NCBI GenBank assembly: GCA_038087015.1
Contig: JASBNA010000034.1
Location: 310,001 to 374,000 of the forward strand
Reading direction: 5' to 3'
Length of the DNA: 64,000 nucleotides
Source: Cerrena zonata
Taxonomy: Eukaryota > Basidiomycota > Agaricomycetes > Polyporales > Cerrenaceae
Position numbers and translations under genes: made by a program. The notes under the pieces are model-generated. The model ran no database searches. It had not been told where the DNA came from and saw nothing but the letters and a program-made list of their open reading frames with translations. Positions 55,793-64,000 of the stretch are shown in pieces; position 1 is the stretch's first letter; the number at the start of each line of letters is the position of its first letter.

Positions 55793-57146
55793 GGTCGATG
55801 TGCAGGTGAAGGTGAGTTGTTGAATGGGCGTCTATACGCGCCTGAGTCTCCCGAATACCATGATTTTCGAGAATTGACACGGGTGACTCTGTACCATGAT
55901 GTCAACGTTCCATTTACCTCAAGTCGAACTCTTTCTGTCGCGTACAAAACTTCTGAGTCCTGCTTACACTCCGCAAAAGTTCTAGCAGTCTGATCACAGC
56001 TTTACCTCCGGGTGATTCAAGTCAGTGGTTATTAGGCATCCGCTCTCGAAAACATTCCCTGTGCTCGGCCATGGAGACACAATGACCAGTCGACTCTGTT
56101 TGGACTCGTCAGGAGACGAAGCCTAATGTTCATACTATCAGGTCTATCTCTCTACTTCTTTATGCTGTTCTCCGAGTCGTTTGTCAAATGAAGTATCTAC
56201 AGTTTTCTTTATACTCTCTGATCTCGTTCAGTGCACAGGTTACGCAATCTTAGGATGTGTAATTGAGCCATGTTCCGCTCCATACCCAATGATCCTTAGG
56301 GCTGGAGGCTTGGAGTCTAAAACCTCGTTCAACACCGGTACCTACGCGTCATTACATGTTCTAATGTACATCAACTGTCTTCGGCGTGATATACTTGTGC
56401 CTCCTTCAGCTCTAGCAATTTAAAACTTGACTCTGCAGACGGGAAACAAGACCTTCCGTGTCCTCGAAAGCAAGTCAGTGGTGTTTAACCCCACATTCTC
56501 CGCGTTGTAAGAGTTTCGTCTGTCTCTGCGCTTATACAACCGATATTCCCCTCTACTTATACGACCATTCTTTCCTCCAGAGTCCAGACTACGCACCAAG
56601 TTTGTCGCTGAATCTATCACCAGTCTATATTGTGATCTCGAAACACCGTTTTGATCGTCTCTTCTCCGTCGGCCGTCATTGATGCATGGAGTGTAGCCGC
56701 TTACTTCTTCTTACCCACAATTGGAAGTACGTCCGTATACACCTAAAATAATAAGCAACGGTCCCTCCTTACCCCACTTCCGGACAGGTTTCCATACCAA
56801 CCACTTTATTGAACTTCAAATGGCCCTGACTCGAAACAACAACATCTCTCAGCCGGATACATATGACCGTACCAGACGTTACGTATGATCTTCAAAGTCG
56901 CTCACTTCCATGCTTCAGAACACTTACACTTTGAATTAGTCATGTTCAAAGTGGAGTCCTCTAAATATAGATAACTATGCCGTGAATAACCTGGACTTCT
57001 CTTTCATATAAACTAATGTTCGAGGCGGCCATTAGCAGGCTTTCCCCATCATATGTGAATGAAATCGCAGTAGCCCACTGGTATTTAAACAAGAACCGTA
57101 GACATCAAGTTTCCATCCAACTTCAGCACTATTCCTCGTGATAACG
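55793..57146. other. Intergenic between MIC10 and sedolisin
   Basis: About 1.35 kb without a supportable gene. A TATTTAAA lies near 57082, about 60 bases upstream of the sedolisin ATG, and may be its TATA element. Confidence 0.45.
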
Positions 57147-59500
57147 ATGGGTCAGTCGCGTCTTTTACCTTCCCTTTTGCTCGTGACTTTCGTCGCATAT
57201 GTGCTACCGCTAGCTGCTGGCAATGATTCTCTTCCTCAGCGACGCTCTATGGCTATCCACGAAAAGCGTACCAACATTCCTCGCCACTACGCGAGAGCTG
57301 GAGATGCTGACCTAGATGCTGTGATGAAATTCCGAATTGGTCTCAAGTCTAGGGACGTTACTGGCTTGGAAAAGGCTCTTTACGATGTCAGTGTTCCCGG
57401 AAGTCCGAATTATGGTCAACACTTGACTGCTAACGAGGTAAGTAGAAACTCAGTAGCCGCAAGACTCTATTCTTACTCCAAAAACTCTCTAGGTCCGAAA
57501 CTACATGTCGGCTAGTGCTGAATCCATGTCTGCCGTGGCAGAATGGCTTTCTGAACATGAGATCACTGATATTGATCCAAGCAGTACTGCTGGAAATTGG
57601 CTTTCTTTCTCAGCACCAGTTTCCAAAGCAAACGAACTTTTCGACACAACTTTCCATTCTTTCGTCCACAAACGCACGAACGAGGTTACCATTCGTACTC
57701 TGGAATACTCGATTCCGCGTGATCTAGCACATCACATCGCAGTGGTCCATCCTACTGTTTCATTCGGTACATCCTCGGTTCGGTCTTCGGTTTCTTCGAT
57801 TGCACGAAGCGATGTACAAGCAAGGGACGAAACTATAGACCCTTCTTGCAATAACACTATCACTCCTAAATGTCTTCAGGACTTGTACGGAATACCTACC
57901 ACTCCCGCCACCCAATCTTCCAACCAAATTGCTGTTCCCGGTCTTATTGATTTCTTCGCGCAGGTCAGTCGTATAAAGTCTGGAACCCTTGCAACTCTCA
58001 CTAACGTCTTTCTCTAGTTTTCTGATCTGAAATCTTTCTTGGAAGAATTTCGCCCCGACATCCCTTCAAACACAACTTTTGCAGTTGAAACCCTTGACGA
58101 AGGACGCAATCTACAGGGTCCTGACAAAGGAGCCACAGAAGCGGTACGTAAATCTAGGCAGTTTTTGTCGCATTGGATCTCATTTAGATGCCAGAATCTT
58201 GACATTCAATACACTGTCGGCCTCGCGACTGGAGTTCCTGTCACATTCGTCTCGGTTGGAAACGATACTACCGATGGCGCTTTAGGTTTCTTGGACGTTG
58301 TCGAGTATCTGTTGAACAAAACGTCTCCTCCTCAGGTGCGTTTAATCACGTGAGGCTCACGGGGGTATCTACTGATCATCATGCACATGTATAGGTTATG
58401 AGCATGAGTTATGCTTTCGATGAAGCCAATATCAGTCCGGCATTAGCACAGTACGTATGTCCCGATTTTACTATGAGTTCAGTATCTTCACATCGTATTA
58501 AGGCGGATTTGTGATACCTACATGGCTTTGGGAGCTCGAGGAGTTACTCTTGTGTTTGGTTCTGGTAAGCATGCAGATATAGTTGTATCCCCATTTCCTG
58601 ATACATAGGAATGATTAGGTGACGCCGGAGTTGGAGATGCATTGTTTCAAAGTGAATCTATACTCTCGCGAATGAAATCTCCCAATCTTACCGTACTCTC
58701 CAGATGATACCTGCTTCGAATTCAACCCGCCATTCCCTGGCGGCTGCCCATTCATTACATCAGTTGGCGGCACAACTAACATCAACCCCGAAGTGGCTGC
58801 TCAACTTAGTACCGGCGGCTTCTCAAACGTCTTCCCTCGACCCGCATACCAAGATCCCTTCGTCTTGCCTTACCTCGATGCTCTTGGTAATATCTATGAA
58901 GGTCGATTCAACGCAAGTGGCCGTGGTTATCCTGATGTTGCTGCCCAAGCATTGAATGTCAAGATTATCAATAACGGTAATGAAACGTTCATCAATGGAA
59001 CATCTGCTTCCGGTCCAATTTTCGCTAGTATGGTTGCGTTGGTGAATGACAGGTTGGCTCAAGCTGGTAAACCGCCCCTTGGATTCTTGAACCCGTTGTA
59101 AGCATTGTCTTTATATGTTACAGAAGAGTCGTTAACCAGTGTGCACTGTAGCTTGTACTCGCACCCAGAGATATTCACCGACATAACGAGTGGAAATAAC
59201 CCGGGGTGTAAGCGCTACTTGTTATGATCAGTGGAGGCTAGAATTATTGACCCCACTAATTCTAGGCGGAACTCCTGGTTTCAACGCTACGGAAGGATGT
59301 AAGTAAATCACTGTTGTCTCCATCATAACGCATCGATTTCTCACATTTTCTCACACATCACCCAGGGGATCCTGTAAGCAACCATAAATCTTTGTAATTG
59401 TGAAAATGCACATGTTAATGTCACTGACTAGATCTCAGGCCTTGGAACGCCTCAGTTCGCCAAGCTCCTTGCCGCTGCTGGTATTTCGGATGAAGCTTAA
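57147..59500 (+). CDS. Secreted sedolisin (tripeptidyl-peptidase family S53) with activation prodomain
   Basis: S53 sedolisins are acid serine-carboxyl peptidases secreted for protein scavenging. ATG at 57147 begins a signal peptide (MGQSRLLPSLLLVTFVAYVL). The prodomain follows (DADLDAVMKFRIGLK, YGQHLTANE|VRNYMSAS), ending around SVRSSVSS. The catalytic part includes EANLDIQYTVGLATGVPV once an intron after GATEA is removed (catalytic Glu and Asp), GSGDAGVGD (oxyanion region), TCFEFNPPFPGGCPFITSVG, TGGFSNVFPRPAYQ, GRGYPDVAAQ and the catalytic Ser in NGTSASGPIFASM. Small 3' exons rebuild the calcium site EIFTDITSGNNPG and FNATEGWDP, then SGLGTPQFAKLL. The apparent GTG/ATG frame upstream at 57138 was rejected. 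A fragment of its prodomain occurs at 43.9-44.2 kb. Confidence 0.93.
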
Positions 59501-59807
59501 AGATAGTATGTCATCGTGCAGAAGTTGGGTATAATTAGAGCAATCATATTTATTGAATGTCGACTAGTAGTACCACTCTTTTATCGGTTTTATTAGAAGT
59601 TCCACGAGTTCAGTAGATGCGCGAATTTGATCGTCATTGACTTGGGATGTATACCCCGGTTTACTCAGTACTCAGGCCTCAGGTTTGTCACTTATGAGCG
59701 CTTGAGTGTCAACGCAAGTTGCACTACTGCCTATTGATAACTTGAACTGCTGATTTGTGCACATACCATTACTTGCTCCACACACTCTCAGCCAGTCGAC
59801 ACCGACT
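59501..59807. other. Intergenic
   Basis: Sedolisin 3' flank and phosphatase promoter. No gene is supported. Confidence 0.4.
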
Positions 59808-60356
59808 ATGGTTAAACGAGGAAAATCAAATACAAGCAGCGAGCAATCAACAGTCTCGCTCGTCATCCCCTCGTTGTACCTGGGACCATGCTCAGCAGCT
59901 TTATCCCAGTCATTTCTGACTACTAACTCAATAACCCACATCCTGAGTATCGGCTCCAGCCCAGCAAATAAGGTGGATGGCATAACCTATCTCCGTCTCT
60001 CTCTGAGCGACTCGCCATCATCATCCATTTCAAAGGTCTCCGACGCGGCCTGCACATTCATCGAAACTGCTCTTAAATCCCGTAATGGTACCGGGAAAGT
60101 ATTTATTCATTGTTCCGCGGGCATCTCGCGCTCGCCGACAATCGTCGCTGCATACCTAATGAAGTGCCACAATCTATCGTTGAAAGCCGCGTTGAGACAG
60201 ATCCTCAAAGTGCGGTCACAAGTGTCTCCAAATTCGGGGTTCCTGAGTCAACTGAAAGAGCTCGATTTGGAGCTCTTTGGCTCTATATCTCTAGATATTG
60301 ATACGCTGCCAAGAACTGAAAAGGAGCGTTTGGCACTATTCGAGGATGCTGGTTAG
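59808..60356 (+). CDS. Dual-specificity protein phosphatase
   Basis: A single-exon gene for 182 aa. It removes phosphate from Tyr and Ser/Thr residues. The start MVKRGKSNTSSEQ at 59808 is preferred over an in-frame ATG 51 bases upstream, because the core begins soon after (VSLVIPSLYLGPCSAALS). The family pattern is complete: ITHILSIG, YLRLSLSDSPSSSIS (the general-acid Asp loop), and the catalytic VFIHCSAGISRSPTIVAAYLM (HCxxGxxR). NSGFLSQLKELDLEL follows and the C-terminus is short. There is no CH2, no MAPK-docking module and no lipid-anchor signal, so it is an atypical small phosphatase with unknown substrate. Confidence 0.93.
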   Translation: MVKRGKSNTSSEQSTVSLVIPSLYLGPCSAALSQSFLTTNSITHILSIGSSPANKVDGITYLRLSLSDSPSSSISKVSDAACTFIETALKSRNGTGKVFIHCSAGISRSPTIVAAYLMKCHNLSLKAALRQILKVRSQVSPNSGFLSQLKELDLELFGSISLDIDTLPRTEKERLALFEDAG

Positions 60357-61126
60357 TTTGGTGCGTATCTTATAGCTCTTTCTAAACGATTTATCTAAGA
60401 TTCTAACATGGTACAAATAAGCTCATATGATTCAAAGCGAGCATGTATCGTGCAGGTGTCCTATTCTATCAGGAACAAAAGTTTTTCAAGGATCGGGCAC
60501 TGGGCGGGAACTTGAAGAGAGGAGGATGGAATGACTAGAAGCTTCAGTCGTTGTAAATACTCTCTATAACCTTGACTCACCTCGATAGAGAGAGAGAATG
60601 TATACTCATTATAGGAATTACTAGTCTACTTGTGAGAACCACATAGTCTCATACTACCTTCGGACTGGTTCAAGCGGTTCAAGAGTCGAGACAAATTCAA
60701 GTACTTGTTGGAGCGGTACCGTATAATTAGTGATTCCGTAGTTGAGTATTAAATTATGATTACGAGTCCTTTCGAAGTGCAGTTACTCGACATCGTCGAG
60801 AGAATGCCATGGTAGGTACATTATGACTAGAGTTTGAACCATCTCTCCATTGGCGAAACACGAGAAGTCCTGCCGTCCAGACACTCAAGTGTGGTATACA
60901 AGACCACGAGTATTACCGCTCCTATTCATCTCTGGACTGGTTCTTTATCTTGACCGTCTAGGACGATATAAAGCATTCCAGGCGATGTACCGACGACAAG
61001 CCGCGCAGGCATGTATGGGGTGACCGAATTGGGCAACGTATGGTCGAATACGTTCTGTCGGCAGTCGGAGCCTAGGATTGGCGATGTCGGACCTTCTGGC
61101 CTTTGGAAAATTTGCGCTGATAGATG
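60357..61126. other. Intergenic, FunK1 copy 3 3' flank
   Basis: 60599-60660 matches 15862-15922 next to copy 1. The region between is otherwise featureless. The DSP and FunK1 copy 3 genes converge here. Confidence 0.5.
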
Positions 61127-63922
61127 TTATCGCCGTGGTCCACGTTTGTTCTGTCGACGTTGCTTCTTGTTCGTCTGCGCTTGTTTTTCTGACTGCTTCG
61201 GAGCAGGTTCTTTTGCAGCTTTCTTCGAGCCCCGAGCGCGAGTCTTCGGTGGAGGAGGGGGTGGGGGTGGTGGTGGATTCGCCTTTGCCTTCGTTCGTGA
61301 ACGTAAACCATAACTGTGGTTGACGTCCTGCATCGAAACATCCTGCAACGACTTCTTGGGAGCACTCTTGCTATTCCTCGACCCGTTGGATTTGGATTTG
61401 GACTTGGTCTTCGACCGCGTCTGGTAACGGTGTTCACCAACAGCCTGAGGAGGCTGCTCTGGATCCTCGCGAGGTGGCATCTCGGTCCTTGCCCTCTTCA
61501 CAACTTTCCTCTTTCCCTCAACCTGAACGTTCTCGCTAACTTCGTCAGCACGTCTCTTCGTAGAGCTATGGCTAGAACCTGAAGCCAAGAGAGAAGAAAG
61601 GTGTGAAGGACCTTGAGCCAATGTCTGGAACTTCGGCGCCGCGGCAGCCTTTTTGCGAAACGATGCTGTCTTAGCAACAAGCCGTTGTTGCTCCGCTTGT
61701 TTATTGCTGCTTTTTCCCACAGGAATGGCACGGCGGTCATCGACCCAGCTATCCATCGCCAAGGCCTCGTCGAACAGTTGTATAAAGGGATCGACAGTGC
61801 GAAGTCGGTCTTCCAATGCTTTGAGTTCTTCTGCTGCGTGTGGCTCCTCTTCGCGTACCTCGCCCCGGAGGTTGTTGAGTTTGTGCAGAGTGCGACCGAG
61901 AGATCGAAGAAGTTTATTCAATGGAGCAGACTTCCATTCGTAGCGGGAAATTTCTCCATTGGTAAGGAGGCTAGTTTTCCCGGTGCCGCCGAGTGTATAA
62001 TACTCCCCTGACACGCCCTTTTCTTCGGAATATTCATTGAAAATTCCAAACTTGGGGTCACCCTTCTCGAGTTCGAAGTGGATCAAAGACACATAAAGTA
62101 AGGCCCAGAAGCAAGACTCCATGTCATCCAAAATATCATGGCTTTTCACTGGGTTTCGAAGCAAGGCTATAGAGATGAATTGCCAAGTACCCTTCATCCC
62201 ATGTCAATAAGATGTAAGTCGACAATGCACAACTCCGTGACTCACAGTGCGATATGCATGACCTTTGCCGTGTCGAACTACCTTCACGGCGTGATCCCAA
62301 TCGTTGAGAACGCCTCTTCCATTCCTGTCGATCATCACATTTCCTGTACTGACATCACGATGGTGATAGTCCGCCGCATGGTACGCGACCTTTAAAGCTA
62401 GAGTGGAGGTTAATAAGAGTGAGATCCCTGAGAATAGTGTAGCTTGCCTTGCAACACATCTAAGATGGCTTGGACGGCCTCCTTCGAACACTGAGCAGTG
62501 TTAAGGGGATAGGCGAGCTCCTGGACGACGCGATGATGGATCAACTTCCGTAGACGATCACAGGGAAGACGCCACTCTGGTTTGTCTACGCTATCGGACC
62601 AGACCTGAGTAAAAGTGATTTGAGTCTCTCCAGAACCCTTGTTCGTCACATCTCCAGCAGCCAGCACAATAGGTAAGAACGGTACACCGCGCTTGGCCAA
62701 TTCTTCATAGATCTCAGCCTCCGACGCATAGTCATCGTCTTCTGTCCTCCACGAGTCCTTAAAGAAGACCAGTCGACGCTCCTTCATATCGAATGCCGTG
62801 TAAGCTCGCGTCGCTCGACCACAGGCAGAGTCGGCAGAATCCAGGAATGGCATTTTGACAATCAGATTGTGGGGTCCGTCCTTCATCTCGACACGAATCT
62901 TGCACACAGGATATGGGTGAGCAGGGTTTTCCTCAGGGAGCATGAAGCTGACATCGCGGGGCAGTGAGTCTACAATAAACTTGTCAACTGCGTCGGCAAG
63001 ATACTTGGCCTCCTCAAGAGTAGCACGCTTCACAGTAGTGTCGTAGCCTTGCTCCTCTAGGGACAGATGAGCATAGCACCAGAAGAACGCCGCCAAGAGT
63101 TCCGGTTCGTCGTGAAAGTTGAATAGTGCAGTGACAACACATCCAGAGCGGTCCCATCGGAACAAACGAGCATACTGGCCACAGATCAGGAACGAGAATG
63201 AGAAGCATCTGTGCTGGAAGGAGTGCAGGGTAGCCGTGTACGAGATTAGCTGGCCACGGGTGGACGCGCTCTGGCCGGTGACCTTCTCAAGCGGATTCAG
63301 GGTCTTGTCCGATTCCTCAGTGTCGAAGAACGCGTCCGCCATCTTGCTGGCTTTTCCCTCTCCAGGAAATTCCATATTGCTGAAGTCGAGTTTATCCTTG
63401 ATTCTCGTGCCGCGACACAGAGCCCAGTCGGGACGTATCTCGATACCGTTCTCGTCGACCCTATTAGAGACATCGGCCAGCGTGTATCCAGGACAGACTC
63501 CAGAATCATTGATAGCATCACACTACAAAGGGATAAAGGATGCCCTGTCTCAGTATCTTGTGAATGAGATGGGTAGGAGGAGAGTCACGCACAAGTTCTT
63601 GGTACATCCCTCTTTCTAATCCTTCGTATGGCACGCGAGTGAAGTCGACTTCAGGGGCAGGTTCAAAATCGTCCATTTGCATGAATTCTTTGAGAAAGTC
63701 GAGAGGAGGCATAGGTCCGATAAAGTTGCCGGTCATCTCGCTGACTTGGAGCTTGCGAAGTTCGGCGTTCTCAATGAGTTGGTGGGCCCAGCGGGTTAGA
63801 CCGTGACAGACAAGTTTACAGGGGGTACCAGGGCGGGGTGGAGGGTCTTCGGCTGCAGCTTCAAGTTTAGAACCAGAGAGTCCGAGATCCAAGGGAGGGG
63901 GAGCATTAGCACGGTAGGCCAT
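61127..63922 (-). CDS. FunK1-type fungal protein kinase, copy 3 (intact)
   Basis: Exons on the minus strand: 63922-63593, 63522-62448, 62397-62246 and 62191-61127, totalling 874 codons (873 aa), the same length as copy 1. Exon 1 has five extra codons (GSKLE), balanced by a shorter exon 4. Kinase motifs are complete: EAEIYEEL, VFFKDSWR, HRDVSTGNVMI and VLNDWDHA. Intron 2 again has a GC donor (GCAAGC), though its sequence is unrelated to that of copies 1 and 2. Exon 2 is nearly identical to copies 1 and 2, but intron 2, exon 3, intron 3 and the 5' half of exon 4 (FNEYSEEKGVSGEYYTLGG) are clearly more diverged, then the tail is close again. The proline run is longer (ten). The start is followed upstream by a TATA box at 63985-63992. 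Confidence 0.9.
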
Positions 63923-63984
63923 GATAGCGGGGGGACACAGAGCGAGAGAATAGACATACCGGAATGATTTCCTCAGATGTGGAG

Positions 63985-63992
63985 TTTATAAA
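63985..63992 (-). promoter_or_regulatory. TATA box of FunK1 copy 3
   Basis: TTTATAAA about 63 bases upstream of the ATG; identical in copy 1. Confidence 0.6.
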
Positions 63993-64000
63993 GGGTCCAA

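Noticed and set aside
57138..57146. GTG start upstream of the sedolisin ATG
   Set aside because: Nuclear fungal genes do not normally use GTG, and the ATG at 57147 opens the signal peptide directly.
1..64000. CRISPR arrays, bacterial operons, riboswitches
   Set aside because: No regularly spaced repeats and a clear eukaryotic gene structure throughout.

Overview
This is a 64-kb stretch of a nuclear genome from a filamentous basidiomycete, most likely a wood- or litter-associated Agaricomycete. The evidence is dense genes split by many short (about 45-65 nt) GT-AG introns, tandem class-II-type fungal laccases, a basidiomycete set of housekeeping genes, and several protein families that are expanded in Agaricomycetes (FunK1-type fungal kinases, Crinkler/RHS-type ATPases, restriction-endonuclease-like/kinase fusions, HNH_2 proteins, sedolisins). 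No transposase, reverse transcriptase, plasmid or viral gene was recognised, and there is no CRISPR array. All gene models were assembled by hand from reading frames and splice signals, so exon ends are inferences unless a conserved motif is restored across the junction.

Layout. 0-2.8 kb: 3' part of the elongation factor SPT5. 2.8-5.9 kb: gene-poor, with one orphan exon-like relic. 5.9-11.5 kb: two tandem laccases sharing exon structure and a promoter block. 11.5-13.2 kb: gene-poor. 13.2-19.4 kb: a small conserved fungal protein facing a PD-(D/E)XK-like/kinase fusion gene, then FunK1 copy 1. 19.8-25 kb: a DUF302-like gene, a low-complexity hypothetical gene and a proline-rich coiled-coil gene. 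25.5-30.6 kb: a PIF1 helicase and a Crinkler-type (ubiquitin-like header, P-loop ATPase, nuclease-like C-terminus) gene. 31.1-42.97 kb: hexokinase, mitochondrial uL14, HNH_2 protein, F-box/LRR protein, CDK8, CHS5, and an NAD(P)-binding protein. 43.9-50.7 kb: a rearranged island with a sedolisin fragment fused to a truncated tRNA-Asn, a frameshifted FunK1 copy 2, an F-box/nucleotidyltransferase gene and a 5'-truncated FunK1 relic. 50.9-60.4 kb: SFM1 methyltransferase, UVE1 UV-damage endonuclease, MIC10, a secreted sedolisin and a dual-specificity phosphatase. 61.1-64 kb: FunK1 copy 3.

How it fits together. Conserved housekeeping genes (transcription: SPT5, CDK8; DNA maintenance: PIF1, UVE1; mitochondria: uL14m, MIC10; secretion: CHS5; sugar entry: hexokinase) are interleaved with secreted degradative enzymes (laccases, sedolisin) and with fast-evolving families that look like biological-conflict genes. 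The most notable feature is the local multiplication of an 873-residue FunK1 kinase (three nearly full copies plus one relic, both orientations, all with a GC-AG intron) alongside kinase/nuclease fusion and Crinkler-type genes.
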